DNA of 64,000 nt, from contig CM059563.1 of NCBI GenBank assembly GCA_030386875.1, positions 44,608,102 to 44,672,101 on the forward strand. The letters are read 5' to 3'. The DNA comes from Morinoia aosen. Taxonomy: Eukaryota; Arthropoda; Malacostraca; Amphipoda; Talitridae. Shown piece by piece: positions 1 to 13,400 of this stretch; positions within the stretch are counted from its first letter, which is position 1; the number at the start of each line of letters is the position of its first letter. The position numbers and the translations under genes are program-made. Below the pieces are notes generated by a model. The model was given only the letters and a program-made list of their open reading frames with translations. It made no database searches and had not been told where the DNA came from.

Positions 1-1279
1 TTGTAAGCACCCTCAGTCCTGGTTGCCATAACTTGCCCTACGTATTTTGTTAAGAGTACCAGATTTAGCCGTACGAAAGTTGCCAATTCCAAGGAAAAAG
101 TCCCAGTTTTTACTTTCTTACATAATGCTAATAAATAGGCTAATAATAATAAATAAAATTAGTTCCCTAAATTCAAATTATATTTTTCATATTAAGACAT
201 AAAAAGTAGGTACCATATTTTCGAAGCAGCGCACTCCAGCATGCAAGAAGTAACAGATCTGCGAGTACGCATAAATAAAATTTGAAGTATTTTCAGGTGC
301 ATACACTACGACTTCCAGAGCTCAGAATGAAATATTGACGAACCATCAATAAAAAATCAAAATGATTTGATTTCGTCAAAACATTGAGTCAATTAATTGA
401 CGGTCGTCAATCAATCCCACACACGATCAATATCATTGTCAATATTCATCATTGTCAATATTCATCATTGTCAATTATATTGACAATAAAAATGATCGTC
501 TATGGGCCGCTTTAGACTCTCGACTGACCCACCCTCAGCCCAAACTTTGCTGCCGCTGCAGCCAGACTACTTCTTTGGCTGGTGTTTTCAGTAAGGTGGT
601 CAACGTGAAAATGCCTCGGTCACACTAGTATCAGGTAGGAGATTTTTGGTTCTTGTATGAAGTGCATCTGCACAGCCTCAAGAACAAGATTTATGACACA
701 CTGATAATACACGTGGAACAATTTGGTCTAAAGTGTGCATAAACAGTACAGGTAAGAGGTCATTAAGTTAGATTTAAAAGGTTTGGAGTACAAGGAAAAG
801 TTTATACCCAAAACGTTTCAATTTTCTTGAACCTACATCTCTAAAAACGTAGTGTGAACGTCGCCAGCCCAAGGCAGCAGTAGAGGTACCATGGAATGGT
901 GATAAATGACGCGTGTGAGCGCCTAGGAATAGTTGACAATCGCAGAATTCATAAAAAGTTCCTGATGCAGATATTGAATCAACAGTCAAAACACATGCTA
1001 GCAAAATTCGCTATAGGTTTTTAGTACGTCGGTCACACGTAAGAAAAGAAAATCATTTTGATATCGAGCATACCATGCGGTCATATGATTATACATAATT
1101 ATCAGCGCTCGTTTTCCGCCAAAAAGAGGGGAGAGTTTTTTCCCATTAGCAAAAGGATAAGTTCAATACGTTCTGGCGTTGATCATACGGCATTTGTAAT
1201 TCAAATGTACCACAGAATATGGAACAATTCGATTAGAATAAAACATCCTTTTGGGTCAAGAATTCACGACTAAACTGAC
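1..1279. other. Left flank, mostly 3' intron of the ACOT9-like gene
   Basis: No convincing coding exon was found here. The next ACOT9 exon should begin by completing a Glu codon and continue with a block like A-M-L-Y-D-G, and no frame in this stretch shows that behind an acceptor. The only recognisable item is a MITE-like block near 360-514. The 76-codon minus frame at 774-1004 has no family signature. Confidence 0.5.
360..514. repeat. MITE-like fragment related to the 13231-13382 element
   Basis: The right end reads GATCGTCTATGGGCCGCTTTA, closely matching the right end of the complete MITE at 13231-13382. The inside has the same TTGTCAATAT-type AT-rich inverted motifs, plus two direct copies of ATTGTCAATATTCATC at about 437-470. 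A matching left terminus is not visible, so the copy is truncated or diverged. Confidence 0.5.
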
Positions 1280-1430
1280 CGTGATACGTGCAGGGCAGCA
1301 CCAGAGGCACCGCTGAGTCGGCCGCGAAGGTGAAGTGGAAGATGTTGGTGAGACTGAGCGTGTTGGTGACGGGGTCCATCATGCTCGCCTTGGTGCTCAA
1401 TTGCATGTACTCACCATCAGTGTACACCAC
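1280..1430 (-). CDS. ACOT9: ACOT9 exon 11 (last one found)
   Basis: This exon encodes VVYTDGEYMQLSTKAS, LTNIFHFTF and VPLVLPCTYH, the end of the second hotdog domain. Acceptor TGTGCAG. A weak donor, GTCAGT, follows in phase 1, matching the family pattern TY-x-E-A-M across the junction. Without splicing, the frame would run to a stop at 1233 and give an unconserved tail. Confidence 0.88.
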
Positions 1431-4400
1431 CTGCACACATTAGATTAGATCTTAGTATAAGCCTCCCCAACCGCAACAAAGGCATTCCAAAGAGAGGAAG
1501 GCACTATTTAGAATGCAGTTAAGGGAACGCGGAATCTGTACACAAGGTGCATAAAAGATCTAAGTTGAGAAAGGAGTTCATGAAACAAAATGAAAGTTGA
1601 AAAAAAAGTAATAGGTGATGAAAAACAGGACAGCAGTAAACCGAAAAAAGATGGTCCGTAACAAAACAAAAAATTTATTTCATTTTCACAAAAGGCCTAC
1701 CTAAACTTTAGCTCGGGACCTCATTTACTCTACCTGGGAGCGTAAATTCCCATAGATACAGTAGTTGTATCCCCCTGAGAGGAGCACCTTAATCACAGCA
1801 AAGGTGTTCCAAAGAGAGGAAGGATGAATTCACCTTTTATTATAGAGTTAAGGGAGCACAGAATCTATGCTCAAGGTGCTTATTACAGTTGAAGAAAAAA
1901 ACAGGAGGTGTAAGCCGAAAAAAACATAAAACAAAAACTATTTCAATGAAATGAAAGCCCATCTAACTCTCGGCTCGGGATCCCACCCACCACCTTCAAT
2001 AAAATAAGTGTCATATCAGGCATGTTCACCACCACTTACGGGCTCCAGGCCAACTTGAGGTGCCAATAGTTCATTAAATGGTAAAATAAATCGGTCTATG
2101 TAATAGCAAATCGTTAGTTTTCCATACAAGAATGTGTTTCACATAATGACTAGTGTCTCTTATAAGCGACTAAACCATCACAATTTAGACCCTAGCGATG
2201 CATCAAAATATCAGCTTATGGCACTATTTGGAGCAAATTTTTCAACGAGAAAGTGATAGCAACAATTTAAATCATAAGAGTCTCTTGAAACATATTTTTT
2301 GTTCTCTTCCTTTTCAAAAATTTATGTTAAGAAATTTGATCAATGAAGTTTCATAAAGTCAAAGTTGTTATGAATTCAACAATCGAGGTAATGATAGAAT
2401 AAAAGACGCAGTCGGAGTGCATTTTTACACATAAAAAACTATTAACTTTAGAAACCAACATAAGTAATATGATGTGCCTCCACAGTTTGCCCAGCAAAAA
2501 AAAAAGGTATGCTGCAGTAGTAGGCATGAACATAGATATCACATACCATAACATGAGCTTCGTTTTATGCGTAATACGTCACTATTCTGCGACAAGTGTA
2601 TCTCAATACACAACTTCACAGCAACAAACGCAACTTATAAACATTGGCATTAAAGCATTTACATGTACTCTAGTGGCAAAGTAAGGTGCTGTAACATCAC
2701 ACGTAACGCAATAAAATGACGAAAAATTTCACATCAGAATACAGAGGTAGGATTGCTAGGGCAGAGCAGTAGAGTAGATTAGAGTGCACCTCCTTGGGAG
2801 TTGAGTTAGGGTGGATACAAGGGCACCTCCTTGGGAGTTGAGGTAGGGTGGATACGAGTGCACCTCACCTGGAAGTTGAGGTAGGGTGGATACGAGGGCA
2901 CCTCACCTGGAAGTTGAGGTAGGGTGGATACGAGGGCACCTCACCTGGGAGTTGAGGTAGGGTGGATACGAGGGCACCTCACCTGGGAGTTGAGGTAGGG
3001 TGGCTACGAGGGCACCTCACCTGGGAGTTGAGGTAGGGTGGCTACGAGGGCACCTCACCTGGGAGTTGAGGTAGGGTGGATACGAGGGCACCTCACCTGG
3101 GAGTTGAGGTAGGGTGGCTACTAGGGCACCTCACCTGGGAGTTGAGGTAGGGTGGCTACGAGGGCACCTCACCTGGGAGTTAGGTAGGGTGGATACGAGG
3201 GCACCTCACCTGGGAGTTGAGGTACAGCAGACACCCCACTTCCACAGGTCTCGTGAAGATTACATCGTCGATGTGCTGGATGATGCACCGTCGCCCACTG
3301 TAACAAATCGTAGCTTTGTAAAAAAGCGTCAACAATTTGAGTCGAGCAAAAGATGTAACGTTATAAGGGAAGTAAGTTTAAAGAATTTATGCTTCATTTT
3401 CCTCAAAGTTGTCTCTAACTTTCGTTCAGACATCATTCAACAACAATCAGACAATCAGAAACCACATCTTACGTATGCACGGGCTATATAAACACATTTA
3501 TTTTCACTTCAAATAGCACTCTCGTCCTGCATAATGAATAAAAATGTAAAGAGAAATACCATGTAATAGGTAAGATTTGTATTCAACATATTTAATGAAA
3601 TTATTCAGAAAAAAATTAGGCATGGAATTCTTTCAAAGGTGTGACCAACATGCAGTTGACATACACTCATAACATATCTCGGATCTTGATCAAATCTGGA
3701 TGATAAATAAGCTCAGCTACACTTTATCAAAAACAAAGATGGAGCGATCCCCTCCACATCTAAAAACGATAAGTACTTCCAAATTAAAGGTCGAGCTTCA
3801 CTAAAGATGCTTTCACTAAAAACTTCCGCTAAACTCTCCATTTAACGAACCAAACACACACTTGACCTTCTACACAAACACAGCGGTACAGGCTCATGCC
3901 AACACACAAAGAAATGTTGAATGCGTGCACCGTACGGAGAAGACTTAAAAAAGGTGAACACTTCCGCCATATGGGAAGGCCTAGGAAATGCACAACACGT
4001 CCCACGTAGGAGGAGGCCCCTGAAATATTGACCAAGCCCTGCGTAGCGGGATGTCTCCCAGCTCACCTGTGCACGTAAGCGGAGGTCCAGGCAAGCTCAA
4101 TGGCCTTGCGCATGATGAAACCTCCGAATACTTTGCCAAATCTGTTCCGGTGCTGGCCATAAAAATACAAAGTACATTACTTTGACCGGTAACAGATTAT
4201 TTTGGGAAATATAGAGAAAAAGCAGTAAAAACCCCGTGTAAGTGAGCAAACACTTACAAGTACGCTGGCACTTACACAGCTATCAATGAAAGGAATGCAC
4301 TTGCAAATCTTTTGGTGCTGTGTATCTTTTAATTTTATGGTATAGGCATTTTATTCAATTTTCTTCAGACAATATTGGCATTCTCATTAATGCTAGAACT

Positions 4401-7400
4401 CCTCTCTGAACACCAAAAAAAAAATCATGTACAATATACAATATTTTAATAGTCAGCATTCCCTTTCAATTTGTGCTATGCAAATCCAACTTTTCTATTC
4501 ATTTTCCTATCAGATAGCTTCATTGGTACCATACCCTGTGTAGGGGGTTCCCAACCTTTTTTTTCACCTCGCACCTCTAGAGAAATTTCATTCGAACCTC
4601 GTACCCACCAAAATAAAAATACTAACATTTTGCCAATATCCTATTTTTTACCTGGACTTCTCTTGCACCCCTAGAATATCGTCTCGTATCCCCAGGGGGT
4701 GCGAGCACTCCAGGTCGGGGACCCCTGCTCTAGAGACAGCTTCCACCAGGAAAAATGTACGTTCCTTTTACACTCAGTTTCCCATGCTTGATTCCAAAAC
4801 CTGCTGCACTCCGAGGAGCTAAAGGAAGCCACAAAGTGCACCTAGTGCACCAGCTTTCAATGAAGTAGCATCACAAAAATGTACATATACTTGAAGCATG
4901 GGAAAGCGAACACACTAATGCACTAATTCATATTATTATCATACTCGTAGAAATTACAAATAATATCAAACAATTCCTCAATATTCTTGTGCACTTACCC
5001 GTTCTAGTCTCAAAGGTCACTTTATACAGAGAGATCATCAAATTATATCTGAGCACTAAATTGAAGAGGATAATTTTGTACTCCCCAAATTAACCCGCAA
5101 GGTAAAAAGCAAGATGCAGGTGTGAAAACTTATTAAGCTCTACAAAATGAAAATTGGAATTACAAATAAAATATAACTTGCTTTATTCAACGTAATGTCA
5201 CTCAGTACTGCAGTACTGTAACCTAGTGGTTGCCTTTCGTGCGGAAAGCAGTGAGTTTTAGCCCAGCACAATCACGATGATTCTCCCCTTAGGGAAATGA
5301 TATTGGCCACAATTCTGCATTTGTCCCACATTTATAAATGGAAACTGCTTGACAGAGGTAAGAACGCATGACAAATTTGAGTTGCGTCAATAGGTTGAAT
5401 TTTTTCTCTTTTATTAACGTTATGGAAACTCTAATGAAGCGAATAAAGAAGTAGGTTTCCTTGCCCGAAAATATAAGCTGCATCGTCAGTAATTTTCGGC
5501 ACACTTAAAATATTTTAGGAAATTTGATCGCTTTTCACCACATGTTTTTCAAAGAGGTTTCTCTTATATTGCCTTGTTAGATGCCCGTTATACTGTGAGC
5601 AGTTCTATTTTGTCTACGAGTGCTCAATAGGGAAACCTCCGCACCACGCACCTGTATTGAGTCCTCTCATACAAGATGGGCACCAATAAGGTGTTCATCA
5701 TTATGATCCCCAAAGTGAACATACTGTATGTGATCAATAGTATCCGGACACCCCCTAAAACCTAGGTTTTTCATTTTGGGCGCATTGTGCTGCCACCTAC
5801 TGCCAGGTACTCCATGTCAGCAATCTCAGTAATTATAAGATATCGTGAGAAAGCAGAATGGGGCGCTCCGCGGAACTCACGAACTTCGAACGTAGTCAGG
5901 CGGTTGGGTGTCACTTTTGTCAGAAGTCAGATGAAAACGACGCCTCGCTTGGTGTAAGGAGCGTAAACATTGGACGATTGAACAGTGGGAAAAATGTGAT
6001 GTGAAGTGACGAATCACGGTACACAATGTGGCGATCCCATGGCAGGGTATGGGTATGGCGAATGCCCGGTGAACGTCATCTGTCACCGTGTGTAGTGGCA
6101 ACAGTAAAATTCGGAGGCGGTGGTGTTATGGTGTGGTCATGTTTTTCATGGAGGGGGCTTGTCCCCTTGTTGATTTGCATGGCATTATCACAGCACAGGC
6201 CTACATTGATGTTTCAAGCACCTTCTTGCTTCTCACTGTTGAAAAGCAATTTGGGGATGGCGATTGCACCTTTCAACACGATCGAGCACCTGTTCATGCT
6301 GCACGGTCAGTAGCGGAGTAGTTACACGGCAATAACATCCCTGTAAAGGACTGGACTGCACAGAGTCCTGACTCAAATCCCATCAAACACCTTCGGGATG
6401 TTTTGGAACGCCGACTTCGTGCCAAGCACCACCCACAGCGATACCTCTCCTGAGTGCAGCACTCCAGGAGTAATGGGCTGCCATTCCTCAAGAAACCTCC
6501 CAGCACCTGATTGAAAGTATGCCTGCGAGAGTGGAAGCTGTTATTAAGACTAAGGGTGGGCCAACAACCTACTGAATTCCAGCATTACCGATGGAGGGCG
6601 CCACAAACTACGAAGTCATTTTCAGCTAGGTGTCCGGATACTTTTGATCATATAGTGTATCTCAATGATACATACTGAGACAAAAGGGATCCCATATATA
6701 TATGTACGTCTCATTGCATATATTTAACTAAGTAAAGACAATACAAGAAACTTCTTGCTTTTCATGCTGTAATGAATTTCTGTTCGAGTTCAACTTACCT
6801 CAGGATGGCACATGATGATGTTCTTGATTTTGGTGTCAGATACCCATCGAGAGCCCGCTGGCTTTTTCTTTGGTGCAAATTCGTGTTGCTCAGGGTTAGA
6901 CATACTCAAGAAGAGGTCGTGCACAAGCGACTTCTCTGTGAAAAATCGGTTGCAAATCAGGTGCGATATCACAAAGCTGAACTCAAATTACACATAATAG
7001 AAAGCCTTAATTTAAAACTAATGAGGTCCATTGATACAAATGCTCATGTATGTTAAGTTTACCAATTTTATAAGAAGCCTTCACAGAAGTAAATGGGACA
7101 ATTCAATGTACATTTGAGGGTAGTATATAGATAGAGCAAAAAGTAAATGTTCATTCTGAGGCATACCTACCTTCTTAAATGGTATCTTATCATGCTCAAG
7201 CACACAGCCAAGCAATCATGCAGAGGCAACAAGGTCAAGGTACCAGTCTCGTTAGGAGGCTGCCTGAAGAGACTCTCCTCCTTGACCAGCTTGCGGGCAA
7301 GCTTGTTGCGCACGCCCTGCTCGAAGATGGCCTTCTCCTCGTCCGTTTGTGGCACCAGCCTGTTGACGATGGCGGGGCCCTGGTTCAGCGGGTCGCGGGC

Positions 7401-10400
7401 CACGAACACAAACACTGCTGTCGTCACCTGCAGCCAGATGCAACATCTAGTTGTATCCAAGATAGTGATACGTTGTGCTTCCATGCAGGTTAATGAAATG
7501 GATTGTGACCGTGTCTGCGAGCGCTGGCAGTCGTAAGACAGTAAGGACGCAATCATAGCTTTCTCCTCACGACGAAATAACAAATTGTGACGTGTCCTGC
7601 ATAATGCGAGAGGGCGATCGGATGATCAGTTCTTTATGATCAAGTGAGGCAGCCTGCTGCTCAATATTGACTCCAAATATTGATAAATTAGTGTATATTA
7701 TTTATTGTGCAAAGTTAAACTGTACTTTCTAGAATTTGTGTTATTCCATGAGGCGTTACTTTTTACTTTCTATGATGCGCGTTGTTTTATGAGATGTTAA
7801 CTTATGTTTTCAATTATGAGCATTATTCCTTGAGATATCAACTAATGTTTGCTGAAACACTCATCAACCCTTGTGACTTCCTAAAAAAAGGTTACAAAAC
7901 ACAGTTGAAGTTACTCCACCTTCACATGGATTTCATTAAACATGAATTGATTTATAGACAAAAAATTGCTTATAACTCAATTTTGAAATTGCAAACTCAC
8001 GACTTATTATAACTGGAACGCTTCACGTGACATGTTGCAAAGAACAGTTCAAGCTAATTTAATCTATTTATAAAGAGGCCCATACCTAATTACCCCTTGT
8101 GAAAATTAATAGCAAGAGAAGCATTAAAAGTTTGTAATAATTCTACATGATAAATGAAATTTCAAACTCATCAAAGTATTGTTTCCAATCTATCAACAAT
8201 CTTAACGTTTAGCCCTCATAAATCGCTAAATTTTCACTTAAAATGATGCCCCTCACAAACGAGCACCAAGCAAAAATTGCAGAGCTTTTCTTCCAGTGTA
8301 ATGGGGCAATTGTCAAGTACAAAGAAATTATATGAACACTTTGATGATCAAAGCACTCCTGATAAAAACACAATCGAAGTTATGCACTCTAAATTCAAGG
8401 TATCTGAATCTACAACAGATAACTCAGAGGCAAACTGCAGACCGTTCGAAATAATACCACAATTCAGCTTGTTTCAAAGAGTGTTGATGGGAGTCATCAT
8501 GGAGTTATAATATTCCTTACCTAATATATAAATAAAAATTCCAATTTTTCTGTATAATTTTACTACATCCTAAACTACTTCCGTTTAGTGTTTCTTCAAT
8601 TTTTTTATCGTTTTTCAAAGGAGGCGAATTCGTCATAAGCCACCCAATCTATACTATAATCAGAGCCGCGTCCGTCCGTCCGCCGGTCTGTCCGAAGCAC
8701 AGTAGAAGAAACAAGGTAGTGACCGGTCAAACCAGTCTTTTTTTCGACGACTATGTGGGTTTGCTGACGTCACGGCAACGAACCAACAGCAGCGGCTCAT
8801 ATTGGCATCTGGTAGCACTGCTACCCCCAAATCCGTCTCCACTATTGGCCTAACGACATGGCATTTTGGTGACGTCTTAAAGTTTGTTTGAAATAAAGCC
8901 TTTCTATTGGCCAACCGAACAAGAGGAGGTGTATTTTCCTTCATAGAAATGACCCTACCTTGTTTCTTTTACCGTGGTCCAAAGCCAGCCTGTAGTGTGT
9001 GATGAGCGTATCTGTGATACAAGCTCCAGTCCTATATATTTTGACGGGCCGTGTTCACGCAGCCTTATCAACTCTCGAGAGATTGTATTTTTTAATTTCT
9101 AACGGTCTTTCTCTCATTTCGCCCTCTTTTTTATTTCAAATAAAGGGGGGTGGACTAGTATTTGTAAAACTCAGGCAGTCTTTTAGGGTTGCTTGGTTTC
9201 CAGCATCTATGCTCAGTTTCGGTAAGAGCATAGCGCCAAATTTAACACTCTGTTTTCAACAAAAATAAAGCCAATCCAACCATAGGCACGAGATTTAACA
9301 AGGGCTGAACCAGAATGACAGCTAGCACCCAAATCCTGTCCATAGTACCTAAATCGAAAAAATGGAACAGTGTACTCGGGTTACAGAAGATTATAATCAT
9401 AAAAATTGCATACGTACTTTTTTCCATGCTCCGTCTTGTAGCTGATCCAAATGTATGATCTGAAAAAGGAATAAACTCATGAAATTAACAGTAATTGATT
9501 TGCTTTTAGTTATGTTTCAGAACTAGATTAAACCCAAGAAAGAAAATAAGCCAATTCAAGTAAGAATCTTGGTATCTAATTAAGATAACAACTGCGATCT
9601 ATAAAAACTATAAATCAATGCATTGCATTAAATGAAGGAACTCCTAACTAATAATAGAATTAATTTTTTATTAATACATCATCTTGTGGAAACCTTGAGG
9701 TGTACAGGACAATTAGTCCGTTTTTCATGATTGGAAACAAGAAACGCATTAGCCGAGTCACTACATAGGACTAATTTTTATTCCCTCGATTCGAGGCTTG
9801 GAAACTATATAACGTAAACCTCGAGGATTGACAGCACAAAATTTCGCAATCGCCAAGACTTTTGGGACACAAACAAGAGAGATGAGATGACGCACCGTCT
9901 CAATGGACGACGTTCCCGTCCAGGACACGTGCCCCGAGATCCTGATGTCCTGATTAGGGTCGAGCTTGACGCCCTTGCAGAAGTCCATGCGGTCCATCAT
10001 GCCCGTGACGATGGTGTAGGGGCTGGGCAGGTCAGGGTGCTTTGCTTGGATTGGGTTCAGCACATGGCGGTAACACAGCCATCCTGGCAGCCGAGAAATT
10101 ACCCAAGTATGGTTACAAATGCTAGAAATTGTAGAATCCCACTAGAAAAAGCGTATAGGATTGGTCACAAAAACCCAAACTCTGATGATAAACGGTTATT
10201 AATGAATCACTGATACACCCATGCCAATAATGAGAACCATGAGAGATTTGTTTAATTTGTTACCGACTTCTAGTTGTTGAGCACAAGAGTTTGGGTTTAG
10301 CAGTCCACCGTATATGTTCCATGGCACGGTAATCAGGAGGTTGTGTATTGCATGGCATGGCATAATGAATAGATTAGGAACGTGAATACACACTTGAGCT

Positions 10401-13400
10401 ATTTTGTGGTGCATAGGAAGGTGATTAGGATGCTGCGTACTGTATGGCGATATGATCAAAAGGTGGTATGCTGCCAATTAGAGTTCTTTAAATAAGCCTC
10501 CCTAAGCACAATAAAGGTATTCCACAAGAAGGAAGGAATAAAGCACCATTTGCTATGGGGCTAACGGAACATAGGTTCTTTGCACAAGATGTGTTCCCAC
10601 ACAACATTCTTTGTGCACAGAAACAGTAAGTTAGGAAATAATTTTATAAAACAAGATTGAAATTGAAAATGAAAGTAATAGATGCTGAAATTCAAGACAA
10701 GAGTGAACCGAAAAAAAGTGGTCTGCAACAAAACAAAAAACTTTCATTTCAACAAAAGGAAGGCCTTCCTAACCTTCAGCTAAGGACCTTTCTCGTATCT
10801 TCCCTCTGGGCGCGCTAACAGGGTGTACTTACAGGCCTGTGTGATACATGGCGAAATAGCCAAGAAATTGTACTAGCACAAGTCAAGAGAAATTTTGCTT
10901 AACCCTAAAGGAACCACAGTCATTCCCTAAAAAACATAAGGAATAATTCATAACGCTTCTATCCTCTAAAATCATAAAAAAGTCGCCGCCATTGGCATAT
11001 TTTGAGTGATAATTGACCTAACTGTACCTTAATGTTTAGTTCATGACAAAGTAATGAGGTCTTAAAGCGGTTAACTCTTTGCTCGCCAAACCTAGAAGCA
11101 GGAGTAGGTGCTAGTGCTGCCTAGCAATAATAGCTCAACAACAAATGAACGAAGATTGACTTTTAAAATGGTAGTTCAGTTCCATTGCAGGATTACTCAA
11201 TATTTTAGGCATAATAGTATTTGTGTAAATTATCTAAAAACATTAGACAAGACCGCAACATATGTAGTTACACCATCAAGATGCACTGTACAAAGCCTAA
11301 CCATGGGATTAGATTAGATTATATGTTAGTTTAAGCCTCCTTAACCGCTACAAAAAAAGCGTATCGAAGAGAGGAAGGAGGAAGGCACCATTTAGTATGG
11401 AGATGAGAGAATGGGGAATCTATGCAAAAAGGTCATAGAAACAGTAAGATGAGAAAGAAGTTCATGAAACCAGATCAAAGTTGAAGAAGAAAGTAGTAGG
11501 TGCTGAAAAAACAGGACAGCAGTGAACCGAAAAAAGATGGTTTTTAACAACAAAAAAAAGCCTACCTAACCTTCAGCTCGGGCCCTCACATTGTCCCCCT
11601 GGGAGCGCTAATTCCCATAGATACAATAGTTGTATCCCCCTGAGGGGGCCTAACCATGGGAAAATTATTGTGTTTCCTAAGAGCACAATGTATAATTCGT
11701 AATAAATTTCCTTCATAAAAGCCAAAGAAAAACGTCCTTGAAGAACAATTTACGTAAATTCCTTCCTAAAAGTCAACAATAATTTCTTTCATGGAATTTC
11801 AAGGTAAGTATTCTTCATGGAAAGTAAAACACAATTATTTCATAAAAGACAAAGAAAATTTACATTTAGATTTACATTTACAAAATTTACATCACATTTA
11901 CAAAATTTAGAAGTGAAATGAAATTTACATTATTTGAAGTAACGGCAATTTCCTTCACAGAAGCTAGAGGGATTTGCTGCATAAAAGTTTCATGTTAGTT
12001 TCCTAAACTCAACCAACCAGAAAAAACGTCGAGGTCCTCCAGTAGGCGTCCTATCCTCACGCCCCCATTGAAGGTGACGTATTTCTCCCTGAGCCGCTCG
12101 TTCGACGACAGCGGGATGAGCGCGCAGTCCCAGCTGTCCTGCTCACATCACCTCATGCTTACACAGAAAAACGAGTTTTTTTTAAATCTTACTTTTCATT
12201 AAAGCCCATACAGCAATTTCTGGACAAAATGATTGAATGGCTATAACAATAATTTGTAATTTTTTCCCTAAAGTATCGAGAGTTCACAGTCTAGTAACCC
12301 CCAGAAACAGCTAATGAATCTGGTACGGGAAGCTGCTGCTTCCACAAGTTCAAATGAAATAAATTTACAATTTGCTCGCGAGACTCGAACTCAGGACTAT
12401 AAATTACCGCGCCTATAAATTGAGCTGAAAAATGAAACCAGGCACACACACAGTTTCTGATAGATACTCCAAATTAGCACGGGGACAGTCAATTGAATAG
12501 CTAGAACGCGGCTTGAGGCTATATTTTTAGATTCCTTCCTGACTACCTTGTTCAAGAAAGAAGTCCGTTCATCAAACATTTAAATCAAGCTTGAAGCATT
12601 AAGTGCTGAAAATCGAATACTTTCCATTTATTTAACATTTTGCAAGAGGTGTAATGCTTCAGGATATACCACAAAAAGTAACACAATTTTAAAGGCAACT
12701 GAACGAATAACCTATATTTTTGCCCATAACAACATTTTGTTCATCAACAGGCTTTGCTCTAAATGAGAAAAGGCTTTTTCATTGGTTTCATTGACTCACT
12801 GAACAGCATTGATCTGAGTGAGAAGAGTTCAAGTGAAAAAATGATAAGTAAAAAATTTTTGTAATTTGCTTGCAAGTCATTGAATCATCTGTCGTGCGCT
12901 CTGTGATGAAATCACAAATTTTGGTACGTTTAAACCATTTTCATGAACCTACATCATTTCCAACATCATTAGGGCATCCTCACACAGCACCAGGGCAGGT
13001 ATTATAAGCATGGAATATGGTCTAAAATTACTAGTTGCTACAAAGTGCACTCGCGCTGAAGCACCTTCACTTCATTACCAGAGCTACAGGGATACAAAGC
13101 ATCATTATCTCGTTATTCAGTCACTTATACCGACTTCAATTCATCTTAAATTTAGTGCACGTGTGAACGACAATATCACTCACTGCCTCGTTCGGCAGAC
13201 TGTTTGTCCTGCGCGATCCTGTTGTTAGTCTAAAGAGGTCCATAGACTATCAATTTAATTGTCAATATCATTGACATTGACTAAATATATTGATGAAATT
13301 TCTTTTTGCTCACTAATTCACATCCTCTAATTTTATTGTCAATTATATTGACAATAAAATTGATCGTCTATGGGCCGCTTAAGAGTAACATAGCGGTCCA

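Noticed and set aside
774-1004. 76-codon minus frame considered as the last ACOT9 exon
   Set aside because: It lacks the expected E-A-M-L-Y-x-D-G block and has no acceptor in the required phase.
2785-3224. Possible CRISPR-like array
   Set aside because: The units are directly joined with no unique spacers, and the locus is a eukaryotic intron. It is a minisatellite.
12026-12027. GT considered as donor of ACOT9 exon 4
   Set aside because: It would put the next exon out of frame, with a stop after a few codons. The donor at 12017-12016 keeps the frame and aligns without gaps.
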